NCBI GenBank assembly: GCA_013152085.1
Contig: JAADHC010000003.1
Location: forward strand, 28,539 to 92,538
Direction of reading: 5' to 3'
From: Chlorobiota bacterium
GTDB taxonomy: Bacteria > Bacteroidota > Bacteroidia > Bacteroidales > VadinHA17
Length of the DNA stretch: 64,000 bases
Positions 17,912-25,028 of the stretch are shown here, one piece after another. The notes beneath the pieces are model-generated. The model worked only from the letters and a program-made list of their open reading frames with translations, made no database searches and was not told the DNA's origin. How positions within the stretch are numbered: the stretch's first letter is position 1; every line of letters begins with the position of its first letter. Both the position numbers and the translations under genes were made by a program.

Positions 17912-17938
17912 ATTTTTTCTCGGTCCGGAAATTTCGGG

Positions 17939-17946
17939 CAAAGATA
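17939..17946 (-). promoter_or_regulatory. -7 promoter element of tlpA
   Basis: CAAAGATA on plus reads TATCTTTG on minus, a perfect -7 match, 28 bases upstream of the tlpA start codon. It is about 70 bases from the repeat region. Confidence 0.55.
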
Positions 17947-18018
17947 ACCATTTTGAGTGTATGGTCAGCGGCCGTGGCCAGGCCTTACCGTTTGTTCGAC
18001 CTGCCAGCGTTTCAAGAA

Positions 18019-18046
18019 CCTGACAGCCTGCCTGACGGCAGTCAGG
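18019..18046. repeat. REP-like palindrome (unit A)
   Basis: CCTGACAG at 18019 and GGCAGTCAGG at 18037-18046 form an imperfect palindrome related to the CTGACAG/CTGTCAG units that follow. It appears to be a diverged member of the same family. Confidence 0.5.
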
Positions 18047-18064
18047 TGTTGAGAACTCAGCCAC

Positions 18065-18171
18065 CCTGACACTGACAGGATCCCGGCAGGCCGGGAACGC
18101 TGTCAGGTCAGGGATTCAGCTCAACCAGACCCTGACAGGATCCCAGCCTGCCGGGAACGCTGTCAGGTCAG
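18065..18171. repeat. tandem REP palindromes (units B and C), left flank of RAYT gene
   Basis: Two units have a 60-bp period. Unit B folds fully: CCTGAC (18065-18070) with GTCAGG (18107-18112), CTGACAG (18072-18078) with CTGTCAG (18100-18106), and TCCCGG (18081-18086) with CCGGGA (18091-18096) around a CAGG loop. Unit C repeats this with CTGACAG at 18132 and CTGTCAG at 18160, and a mismatch in the inner stem. The linker between the units, GATTCAGCTCAACCAGAC, recurs on the other side of the transposase gene. Confidence 0.8.
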
Positions 18172-18183
18172 CATAAAACTCAA

Positions 18184-18210
18184 CCTGTCAGAGTTCGAAG
18201 AACCTGACAG
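18184..18210. repeat. REP-like palindrome (unit D)
   Basis: CCTGTCAG (18184-18191) pairs with CTGACAG (18204-18210), with an inner GTTC/GAAC stem. It ends 16 bases before the RAYT stop codon. A very similar hairpin occurs alone at 39091-39118. Confidence 0.65.
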
Positions 18211-18225
18211 TGTTGAGAGGAATGA

Positions 18226-18810
18226 CTAAATATCCATTATACCGTTACTATAATTTTGATCCTGCGTGTGGACAAAAGAGAAGTTCTCCAAATCTCCAAA
18301 CCATTTTATGGTGTCTGCCAAAAAGATGATTTGATTTGTCCCATCCAAAAATGCCTTGTAAGATGACCATGGATACATTCCTGGATCAGAAACAATGTTA
18401 TGATGGACCGGGTTAGTATGAATATAAACTACAAGCTGTTTAAAATACAATTCTGAATCAATTACCTTTCTTCTAAATGTTAAATCAAAGAGAGGTCCCG
18501 TTCTCCCTGTTTTAAAATTAAACCATTTTGCATATGCGTTAAAGAGATGCGAAAGTTGTCTTGATGGATTATATTTTTTCGATTTGGCTAAAAATTCAAT
18601 TTCTTTTGTATCCTTAACCCTGACTAGGAAATGAAAATGATTCTTCATTAAACAATAAGCAAAGGTATCTGCAACTTTTGGGATATATTTTTGAAATAAA
18701 TTTAAAAATTGAATATAATCTTCTCGTTCGGAAAATATTGGCATACTGTTGATACCTCTATTAAAAATATGATAATACTTTCCTAACAGTATGGGCATCA
18801 TAGTACTCAT
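18226..18810 (-). CDS. REP-associated tyrosine transposase (RAYT/TnpREP, IS200-like Y1 fold)
   Basis: A 194-residue HUH nuclease. It has YHIFNRG near residue 13, the HUH motif His58-Phe59-His60 in MKNHFHFLV, and the presumed catalytic Tyr129 in VVYIHTNPVHH. These are the hallmarks of Y1 transposases that act on REP palindromes. It is a single-copy chromosomal gene in many bacteria and is not itself a mobile IS. Here it is flanked by tandem REP palindromes on both sides (18065-18171 and 18843-18943), which are the expected substrates. The gene is more AT-rich than its neighbours, suggesting transfer. Confidence 0.88.
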   Translation of the reverse strand: MSTMMPILLGKYYHIFNRGINSMPIFSEREDYIQFLNLFQKYIPKVADTFAYCLMKNHFHFLVRVKDTKEIEFLAKSKKYNPSRQLSHLFNAYAKWFNFKTGRTGPLFDLTFRRKVIDSELYFKQLVVYIHTNPVHHNIVSDPGMYPWSSYKAFLDGTNQIIFLADTIKWFGDLENFSFVHTQDQNYSNGIMDI

Positions 18811-18842
18811 GAACCAAAATTAATAAAAACTTACTAAATCAA

Positions 18843-18943
18843 CCTGACACTGACAGGTTCCTGCGGGACGCTGTCAGGTCAGGGATTCAGCTCAACCAGA
18901 CACTGACAGGATCCCGGCAGGCCGGGAACGCTGTCAGGTCAGG
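18843..18943. repeat. tandem REP palindromes (units E and F), right flank of RAYT gene
   Basis: Unit E has CTGACAG at 18850-18856 and CTGTCAG at 18871-18877. Unit F has CTGACAG (18903-18909), TCCCGG (18912-18917), CCGGGA (18922-18927), CTGTCAG (18931-18937) and GTCAGG (18938-18943). The linker GATTCAGCTCAACCAGA and the 60-bp spacing equal those of units B-C in the same orientation, so the RAYT gene lies between two near-identical direct copies. Confidence 0.8.
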
Positions 18944-19012
18944 CATACTCCTGCCAACGGTAACAAAGATCAAAATGAGTAAAAAGATGAAGATACAGGT
19001 TGTTTTTCTCAT
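18944..19012 (-). pseudogene. possible signal-peptide remnant truncated by REP DNA
   Basis: Reading minus from ATG at 19012 gives MRKTTCIFIFLLILIFVTVG, a textbook signal peptide. The frame then runs directly into REP unit F and stops at a TGA about 20 codons into the repeat. This looks like the 5' end of an exported-protein gene cut by the repeat array. It could also be chance, since only about 23 codons are informative. The rest of 18811-19278 holds REP units E and F and the promoter region of the cupin gene. Confidence 0.35.
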
Positions 19013-19184
19013 AGTGAATGGTTTTGGATTCTGTGAAATGTCAATTCCATAGCGTTTCTGCTTAACTCCCGACGTTTTCCGCCGATAAAATCATAACAAC
19101 TTATATTTTTCAGTGAGACGTTGATTCTCAGAGCTGTTTATTTCCTGCAGGATTTCATTTTATGATAATTAGCATGTTAAAATC

Positions 19185-19229
19185 GTAACATTTGTTACAG
19201 TTTCTTACGGTACTCTTTCAGTTACTTTG
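19185..19229 (+). promoter_or_regulatory. FNR-like palindrome and promoter of the nitrogen-oxide cluster
   Basis: GTAACATTTGTTAC (19185-19198) has two perfect 6-bp arms with a 2-bp spacer. TTACTTTG (19222-19229) matches the -7 box at 7 of 8. The palindrome centre is about 41 bases before the predicted start of transcription, the position typical of Crp/Fnr-type activators. Assignment to a Crp/Fnr family regulator (HcpR or DNR-like) is inference. Confidence 0.5.
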
Positions 19230-19278
19230 TAAAAGTAAAAATCAAAAAAAATAACATAATATAATATGGGGGTTAATT

Positions 19279-19611
19279 ATGGAAAAAGTTGCAAAAGGAT
19301 TTGACAAAGAGAAAATTTTCAGGTTTCCCGGAATGATTCAATATTCCGATGGTGGAATCGTCAGCAGGCAGGTCATCAAAACGGAGCATGGGAACGTCTC
19401 TCTTTTTTCTTTCGATGCGGGGGAAGGGTTGAGTGAACATTCCGCACCTTTTGATGCCCTGGTCCAGGTTATCGAAGGAACTGCCGGGATCACTATCGGA
19501 GGGAAGATGCATACCCTTGATGAAGGAGACTCCATAATCATGCCGGCTTCGGTGCCACATGCTGTACATGCACCGCGAAAATTCAAAATGATCCTTACGA
19601 TGATTAAGTAA
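19279..19611 (+). CDS. small cupin-domain protein
   Basis: A 110-residue single-domain cupin. The first cupin motif is GEGLSEHSAPFDALVQVIEG, with one His in place of HxH. The second is GDSIIMPASVPHAVHA. A metal may be bound by the remaining His and acidic residues. Small cupins of this kind occur beside nitrogen-oxide and anaerobic stress genes, but the substrate is unknown. It is the first gene behind the palindromic promoter and is 13 bases from the YgbA-type gene. A G-run (GGGGG) about 8 bases before the ATG may act as ribosome-binding site. Confidence 0.85.
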   Translation: MEKVAKGFDKEKIFRFPGMIQYSDGGIVSRQVIKTEHGNVSLFSFDAGEGLSEHSAPFDALVQVIEGTAGITIGGKMHTLDEGDSIIMPASVPHAVHAPRKFKMILTMIK

Positions 19612-19624
19612 AAGATAATGTGGA

Positions 19625-19987
19625 ATGACCTATCTTTTCAAAAAACGCAGGGAGCGGGAACAGATTACCGTACATACCATGATCAGAATGTACTGCAGGG
19701 CGCATCATGGCGGCAGGGTGTTATGTAATTCCTGCAGCGAGCTGGCCGATTATACCCGGATCCGGAATATAAAATGTGTTTTCGGGGATATCAAACCGGT
19801 GTGTAATAAGTGCAGGATCCATTGTTATAAACCCGATTATCGTGAAAGGATCAAAGAAATAATGCGTTTTTCGGGTCCCAGGATGATCATTTCCCATCCC
19901 CTGATGGCGCTTGATCATCTCATCATGAAACTTAAGCCGCATCCGGATGTGGTTCTTGTAAAAAAAAAACATATCCACCTTTTATAA
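19625..19987 (+). CDS. nitrous oxide-stimulated promoter / YgbA-type protein
   Basis: A 120-residue Cys-rich basic protein. It contains RREREQITVHTMIRMYCRAHH, CNSCSELADY, CVFGDIKPVCNKCRIHCY and the YRERIKEIMRFSGPRMI segment, which match the YgbA_NO family (nitrous oxide-stimulated promoter protein). YgbA in enterobacteria is induced by NO. At least six Cys form possible metal or [Fe-S] ligands. Its position between a cupin and an octaheme HAO-like cytochrome supports a role in nitrogen-oxide stress or metabolism. Its biochemical function is not known. Confidence 0.88.
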   Translation: MTYLFKKRREREQITVHTMIRMYCRAHHGGRVLCNSCSELADYTRIRNIKCVFGDIKPVCNKCRIHCYKPDYRERIKEIMRFSGPRMIISHPLMALDHLIMKLKPHPDVVLVKKKHIHLL

Positions 19988-20000
19988 TAAATCGGAAATA

Positions 20001-21275
20001 ATGAAAAGAATTATTTTCTGCTACTGGCCCCTGACTATCGTCTTTCTGCTTCTTTTCACTTCGGGCACCCTATACGGACAATTCTCCCTTTCCGGCGAAC
20101 TTCGTCCCCGGACCGAATACCGGCATGGATACAAATCATTAACTGACGCGGATCAGGATCCCGCTTTCTTTGTCTCTCAGCGTTCCAGGATAAATTTCAA
20201 TTACCTTTCTGAGAAATACCGGGTATTATTCAGTTTTCAGGATGTGAGGACATGGGGAAGCACATCCCAGTTAAACGTTTCGGATGACTTTCTTTCGATA
20301 CATCAGGCCTGGGGCGAAGTCTTTTTAACTCCCGTGCTTAGTCTGAAAGTCGGTCGCCAGGAGCTGGTGTATGATAATCACAGGATATTCGGGAATGTCG
20401 GATGGACACAACAGGCGCGCAGCCATGATCTGGTGTTGTTTAAATACAATAAACCTGAAAGGTTGCAGGTGCACCTGGGTCTGGCATTTAATCAGAATAA
20501 GGAGCAGTTGGCTTCAACATTTTATACGGTTCCCAAAAACTATAAATCCATGCAGTTTCTTTGGGTAAGAACTGAAGGAAACAGTGTTGGGGCCAGTTTC
20601 CTGTTCCTGAACAATGGTATGCAGTTTACCGATACCCTTGACCGGTCATCAGTTAATTATTCACAGACGCTCGGCACCTACCTTAATGTAAAGCTCGGAA
20701 CCTTTAAACTGAATCTTACCGGCTATTACCAGGGCGGAAAGGATCCCTCGGGAAATGAATTGTCCGCTACCTACTTTGCCGCCGGGATTATCAAACCACT
20801 GGATTTCGGCCTGGCTCCGGCTTTCGGTTTTGAACGCCTTTCGGGTACCGGACAGGATGCATCCCCGGGGTCTGCGAACCACTCCTTTACTCCGCTTTAT
20901 GGTACGAACCACAAGTTTAACGGGCATATGGATTATTTTTATGTGGGAAACCATATCAATTCTGTCGGTTTACTGGATTTATATCTCAATATATCGTATA
21001 TTAAGGGAAAATTCAGACCTGCAGTTGCCCTGCATTATTTCAGCTCGGCGGCAAATGTTCTGGATAACGGTTCTCCCGGAAATTATCTTAATCGCTTTCT
21101 GGGCGTGGAATCAGATATATCAGCAGGGTATAAACTTGCGGATGAAGTTTTAATCAAAGCCGGTTATTCCCAGATGTTCGGCAGTCCCACACTGGAAGCA
21201 TTAAGAGGCGGTGACCATTCCCTGCCAACCAACTGGGGATGGCTTATGATTTCCTTTACACCTGATTTTTTATAG
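20001..21275 (+). CDS. outer-membrane beta-barrel protein, alginate-export-porin-like
   Basis: A 424-residue protein with a signal peptide (hydrophobic LTIVFLLLFTSGTLYG, cleavage near GQFS). Alternating amphipathic strands run through the whole mature chain, with LRPRTEYRHGY and LKVGRQELVYDN segments that resemble the AlgE-like alginate export family. It ends in a Phe-containing strand (FTPDFL). It probably makes an outer-membrane channel, perhaps for the nitrogen substrate of the neighbouring cytochrome. It lies 13 bases after the ygbA-type gene and 43 before the HAO gene. Confidence 0.8.
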   Translation: MKRIIFCYWPLTIVFLLLFTSGTLYGQFSLSGELRPRTEYRHGYKSLTDADQDPAFFVSQRSRINFNYLSEKYRVLFSFQDVRTWGSTSQLNVSDDFLSIHQAWGEVFLTPVLSLKVGRQELVYDNHRIFGNVGWTQQARSHDLVLFKYNKPERLQVHLGLAFNQNKEQLASTFYTVPKNYKSMQFLWVRTEGNSVGASFLFLNNGMQFTDTLDRSSVNYSQTLGTYLNVKLGTFKLNLTGYYQGGKDPSGNELSATYFAAGIIKPLDFGLAPAFGFERLSGTGQDASPGSANHSFTPLYGTNHKFNGHMDYFYVGNHINSVGLLDLYLNISYIKGKFRPAVALHYFSSAANVLDNGSPGNYLNRFLGVESDISAGYKLADEVLIKAGYSQMFGSPTLEALRGGDHSLPTNWGWLMISFTPDFL

Positions 21276-21318
21276 AAAAAAATAACATACATTACTTTAA
21301 CCACCAAATATAAACCTT

Positions 21319-22851
21319 ATGCATGCAATAATATTTACACGTAAGCATACCACCTTACTTTTAACGGTCGGTATGGTTTTTTTCTCATTCTTTTTACTTT
21401 CCGCCTGGAGATCAGGTGACGAAAAGAAACAGAATCATGATCAGCATCCTGAAATTGATGCTGAAACAGCACAATGTATTGCCTGCCACGGGCAACATGG
21501 CAGGGGTAAGTCTATTACGGAGCAGTGGAAATTAAGCAAACATGCTCAAGCGGGTGTGGGATGCCTTGCATGCCACCAGGCCGATACGGAAGATGTCGAC
21601 GGTTTTAAACATGAAGGCTATCTGATCGCAACCATTGTTACACCGAAGGATTGCGGACAATGCCATACTCAGGAAGTCGAGGAATTTACCCACAGTCATC
21701 ATGCCGATGCAGGATTAATTATGGGATCACTGGATAATGTCCTCGCCGAAGTTGTGGAGGGTCATACGGATTTTAATAACGGGGCCAACCCGGCAGCAGC
21801 CAGCGGTTGCTGGCAATGTCATGGTTCCAGGGTTGCCATTCAACGCGACAAAGACGGCCAGCCGCAATATGATGAACATGGCGTTCTCATTCTTGATCCG
21901 AAAACATGGCCCAATACCGGTATAGGCAGAGTTAACCTGGATGGATCAAAAGGATCGTGTTCGGCATGTCATAACAGGCACCGGTTTTCCGTGAACCAGG
22001 TTCGTCAGCCTGAAAACTGCGGGAAATGTCATCTTGGCCCCGACCACCCGCAACTTGAAATTTATCAGGAATCAAAACACGGGATCAATTTTTACGCTCA
22101 CAAAGCGGAAATGAACCTTGATGCCCAACCCTGGGTAGTGGGAGAGGATTATTTTGCAGCGCCTACCTGTGCAACCTGTCACATGAGTGCAACTCCTGAC
22201 CAGCCGGTAACACATGATGTCGGCGACAGGATCAGCTGGACTTTGCGGCCAAAAGTTTCGGAAAAAATTGATGCCGGCGCGATTGCCCAGGCTAAAGCTT
22301 CCGGGAATTCCCTGCCTGCAGACTTTTTAACCTGGGAGCAGCGCAGGAGCAATATGCAAAATGTTTGCCACCAGTGCCATTCCAAAGGGTATGTCGAAAG
22401 TTTTTACAGCCAGTATGATAACCAGGTTGAGTTATACAATGAAAAATTCGGAAAACCGGCCCTGCAACTCATCACTGAACTTCGGAAAAACGGTCTGCTG
22501 ACACCTGCCAGTTTTGATGAGAAAATTGAGTGGACCTATTTTTATTTATGGCACCACGAAGGCCGCAGGGCAAGAATGGGTGCTGCAATGATGGGTCCGG
22601 ATTATACCCAATGGCATGGGAACTTTGAAGTCGCCGAAAGATTCTATATGGAGCTGGTGCCCGAGATACAGGAACTGATTCACAAGACCAGAGCTGAGGG
22701 AAAAACTGATGCTGCCGGTAAGGTACAGGCACGCCTTGATGAGATTCTGAACAGTGATTTGCATAAATGGTTTATCGGTAAAATGAGCCCGGAAGAAATA
22801 AAGAGAAGAAAAGAGGCTGCCGAACAATTCAGGAAACGTTATTCCCGGTAA
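21319..22851 (+). CDS. octaheme c-type cytochrome, hydroxylamine oxidoreductase (HAO)-like
   Basis: A 510-residue exported multiheme cytochrome. After an N-terminal signal or anchor (residues about 11-30) there are eight CxxCH motifs, starting at Cys53, 82, 112, 164, 214, 234, 284 and 350. The fourth is CWQCH; in HAO the fourth heme is the catalytic P460. The C-terminal helical part has YLWHHEGRRARMGAAMMG and DYTQWHGNFE, conserved in the family. Anaerobic relatives of this type mostly reduce nitrite or hydroxylamine to ammonium. Whether the cross-linking Tyr of oxidising enzymes is present needs an alignment. No NrfH or other anchor gene is adjacent. Confidence 0.9.
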   Translation: MHAIIFTRKHTTLLLTVGMVFFSFFLLSAWRSGDEKKQNHDQHPEIDAETAQCIACHGQHGRGKSITEQWKLSKHAQAGVGCLACHQADTEDVDGFKHEGYLIATIVTPKDCGQCHTQEVEEFTHSHHADAGLIMGSLDNVLAEVVEGHTDFNNGANPAAASGCWQCHGSRVAIQRDKDGQPQYDEHGVLILDPKTWPNTGIGRVNLDGSKGSCSACHNRHRFSVNQVRQPENCGKCHLGPDHPQLEIYQESKHGINFYAHKAEMNLDAQPWVVGEDYFAAPTCATCHMSATPDQPVTHDVGDRISWTLRPKVSEKIDAGAIAQAKASGNSLPADFLTWEQRRSNMQNVCHQCHSKGYVESFYSQYDNQVELYNEKFGKPALQLITELRKNGLLTPASFDEKIEWTYFYLWHHEGRRARMGAAMMGPDYTQWHGNFEVAERFYMELVPEIQELIHKTRAEGKTDAAGKVQARLDEILNSDLHKWFIGKMSPEEIKRRKEAAEQFRKRYSR

Positions 22852-22871
22852 CAAATCAAACACAGGAATTT

Positions 22872-22899
22872 AAGGGGGGACTGACTTTCCCCCTTTTCC
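22872..22899. terminator. terminator between HAO and Gfo/Idh genes
   Basis: AAGGGGG (22872-22878) pairs with CCCCCTT (22889-22895), followed by T-rich DNA. The stem ends in A/T on both sides, so it could serve both convergent genes. Confidence 0.65.
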
Positions 22900-22983
22900 G
22901 TTTTGTGCAACCGAAAGAAGATGTAATCCTGACGTCTTTTTTTCGTAAACTTTTAGAAAACGGCAGTGGCGCAGTACGATGGG

Positions 22984-23985
22984 TTATTCTTCAAACTTAA
23001 CCCAACGGCCGGTTTCCGCACTTTTAAAAACCGCATCTATGGTTTTCATGTTATTCAGGGCATCATCAAGAGGAGTGGGGACAGGCATATCTTCCAGAAC
23101 TGAGAGGGAAAATGCATCCGTCATTAACATGTACTGATCTACCGGTTCAATATCAATGGTTTTTGTTCCCTTGGCATTTTCGTATATAATGGTTGCCGGT
23201 TTTTCAGGCAGGGGGTTGAACGGCAGTGTAAGTTTGATTTGGCCGGATGTGCCGGTTATCGTAACGTATTGGTCAGGGAAAAGTTGTGTGGCACAGGTAA
23301 AGACAGATGTCCCGCGCCCGAATGTTAAGAGTGCCGAAGCAAGGCGGTCAACATGAAAATCCGGGTCTTCCTCGATGTTTCCGCTAACTTCCAGGGGTTC
23401 TTTCCCGAAAAGATAGCGGGCGACAGAAATACAATAGCAGCCGATATCCAACAATCCGCCGCCTCCATATTCCCGGACGTTGCGATAATTATCGGGATTG
23501 TCATTGAAATAGGAAAAAGAGGAGGTTATGGTGCGCAGTTCACCGATACGTCCTTCCGAGATCATTTGCTTTATTCTGTCCCACTGGGGATGAAACCGGT
23601 ACATAAAAGCTTCCATGACCTTTATCTCAGGATGTTTTGCAGCGATCCCGATTAATTGCCGTGCCCCCTCGGCGTTGGGGGCAACAGGCTTTTCACACAG
23701 GACATGCTTCCCGGAAAGGACGGCCTTTCCCGACCAGGGAAGGTGGAGGTGGTTTGGAAGCGGATTATATATTGCATCCACATCCGGATCTTCCAGTAAC
23801 GCCTCATATGTCCCATACGATTTGGGGATTCCAAACTGTTCAGCCGCCAGGCGGGCCTTTTCACCATTCCGCGAAGCAATGGCAACAACTTCACTATATT
23901 TTCCCGCCTGTAGTGCCGGAATTACATTGTTAATGCCAATCCGTGCTGTGCTCAGGATTCCCCAGCGAACCTTATCATTTGACAT
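22984..23985 (-). CDS. Gfo/Idh/MocA family NAD(P)-dependent oxidoreductase
   Basis: A 333-residue enzyme with an N-terminal Rossmann fold (WGILSTARIGINNVIPAL, then VAIASRNGEKA). It has the family EKP motif (CEKPVAPN) with the catalytic Lys near residue 98. A C-terminal alpha/beta domain includes the GGGGLLDIGCYCISVARYLFG segment that carries the substrate-side Asp and His-equivalent positions. Such enzymes oxidise or reduce sugars and cyclitols; the substrate is not predictable. It stands alone, convergent to the HAO gene. Confidence 0.88.
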   Translation of the reverse strand: MSNDKVRWGILSTARIGINNVIPALQAGKYSEVVAIASRNGEKARLAAEQFGIPKSYGTYEALLEDPDVDAIYNPLPNHLHLPWSGKAVLSGKHVLCEKPVAPNAEGARQLIGIAAKHPEIKVMEAFMYRFHPQWDRIKQMISEGRIGELRTITSSFSYFNDNPDNYRNVREYGGGGLLDIGCYCISVARYLFGKEPLEVSGNIEEDPDFHVDRLASALLTFGRGTSVFTCATQLFPDQYVTITGTSGQIKLTLPFNPLPEKPATIIYENAKGTKTIDIEPVDQYMLMTDAFSLSVLEDMPVPTPLDDALNNMKTIDAVFKSAETGRWVKFEE

Positions 23986-24105
23986 ATTTAATATTTTTTA
24001 CCAAGATATAAAATGTTCCTTTTGTTACCATGTGATTATAATGTTAAAAAAATATAAAATGAATAAAAATTAATATTATTCTTTTATTTTCAATAAATTA
24101 TCGCT

Positions 24106-24113
24106 TAATTTTG
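24106..24113 (+). promoter_or_regulatory. -7 promoter element of PepSY-like lipoprotein gene
   Basis: TAATTTTG is a perfect TAnnTTTG match 39 bases before the start codon. The region upstream is extremely AT-rich. Confidence 0.5.
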
Positions 24114-24152
24114 CAGAGAAAAAGGAATTACTTTAACTAACAACATCGTACC

Positions 24153-24719
24153 ATGAAAACAAAAATCTTATTATTTGCACTCTTCACTGCTGCCATAGCA
24201 GTGGCTTTCCAGTCCTGTAAACAGGGACAACAAAAGGTAAAGGAAGAAGAGGGAGAGGAACTTCAGGTTCCCGAAGCTGTTACAACCGCTTTCCGGGCAA
24301 AATTTGCAAATGCCGGGGAGACGGAGTGGGGGATGGAAGAAGATTCCTCCTATGAAGCTGAATTCAAGTTGAATGACAAGGAGATGTCGGCAAGTTTTGA
24401 TAAGGCCGGTACCTGGCTCGAAACGGAATATTGCATTGCAGATTCATTGTTGCCTGCTGCCATTGTTGATTCCGTTAAAATACTGTTTGATAGTGCGGTT
24501 ATAAAAAAAGCCGAAGTATCTGAAACCCCTCAGGGAAAATTCTATGAACTGGAACTGAAAACCGGAGAAAAAGAAACTGAAGCTGTCTTTGACGAAAACG
24601 GCTGGCTTAAGGTGTTGAAAAAAGAGCAGATGAAAGAAGAGGAAGAAGGAGAGGAAGGACATGCTGAGAAAGCAGAGCATGAGGAAAATGAAGAACATGA
24701 AGGAGGCGGTGAAAAATAG
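24153..24719 (+). CDS. PepSY-like domain lipoprotein with acidic tail
   Basis: A 188-residue periplasmic lipoprotein (lipobox ending at Cys22, VAFQSC). Two copies of a PepSY-like repeat are visible: VPEAVTTAFRAKFANAGETEW with YEAEFKLNDKEMSASFDKAGTW, and a second half with FYELELKTGEKETEAVFDENGW. This matches the Bacteroidota family once called putative beta-lactamase-inhibitor-like. The last 35 residues are almost all Glu, Gly, His and Lys (EEEEGEEGHAEKAEHEENEE), unusually acidic with several His, so a metal-binding tail is possible. It is monocistronic with its own promoter and terminator. Confidence 0.82.
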   Translation: MKTKILLFALFTAAIAVAFQSCKQGQQKVKEEEGEELQVPEAVTTAFRAKFANAGETEWGMEEDSSYEAEFKLNDKEMSASFDKAGTWLETEYCIADSLLPAAIVDSVKILFDSAVIKKAEVSETPQGKFYELELKTGEKETEAVFDENGWLKVLKKEQMKEEEEGEEGHAEKAEHEENEEHEGGGEK

Positions 24720-24750
24720 ATTTCTCCGGCACTGGGATTATAAGAAAACG

Positions 24751-24778
24751 GCTCCGGACCATCGGGGCTGTTTTTTTT
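24751..24778 (+). terminator. terminator of PepSY-like gene
   Basis: GCTCCG (24751-24756) pairs with CGGGGC (24763-24768), with one G-T pair, followed by a run of eight T. Confidence 0.6.
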
Positions 24779-25028
24779 AGCGTAACCTGTCAGCATGGAT
24801 GCCTGACGGTGTCGGGAAAATTTACAAAAGATAAAAGATAAAAGAAGACGGTATGACCGGCATGCGGTTTGCGTCCATGTCCGGATAGAAGTTGTAATTT
24901 GACTGTGAAACAAATAGAAAACAGTAATAAACAAGGGATGAAGTCTTCATGTTCGGTTAAATCTAATGACCCGTATCTTTCAACGCTTTGGTCTCTTCGA
25001 TTTTTCGACCCCTTTGACCTCCCCGGCT
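24779..25028. other. gene-free interval
   Basis: No gene is supported here. A weak REP-like hairpin (CCTGTCAG at 24786, CCTGACGG at 24802) lies near the left end and a short direct repeat of AAAAGATA follows. The rest shows no motif I can name. Confidence 0.4.

Noticed and set aside
17912..18064. N-terminal extension of the TlpA-like protein
   Set aside because: It is encoded across the promoter and REP DNA and precedes a proper signal anchor that starts at 17911.
18065..18943. CRISPR array
   Set aside because: The repeats are palindromic with near-identical spacers, only two units per side, and flank a Y1 transposase; this is a REP arrangement.
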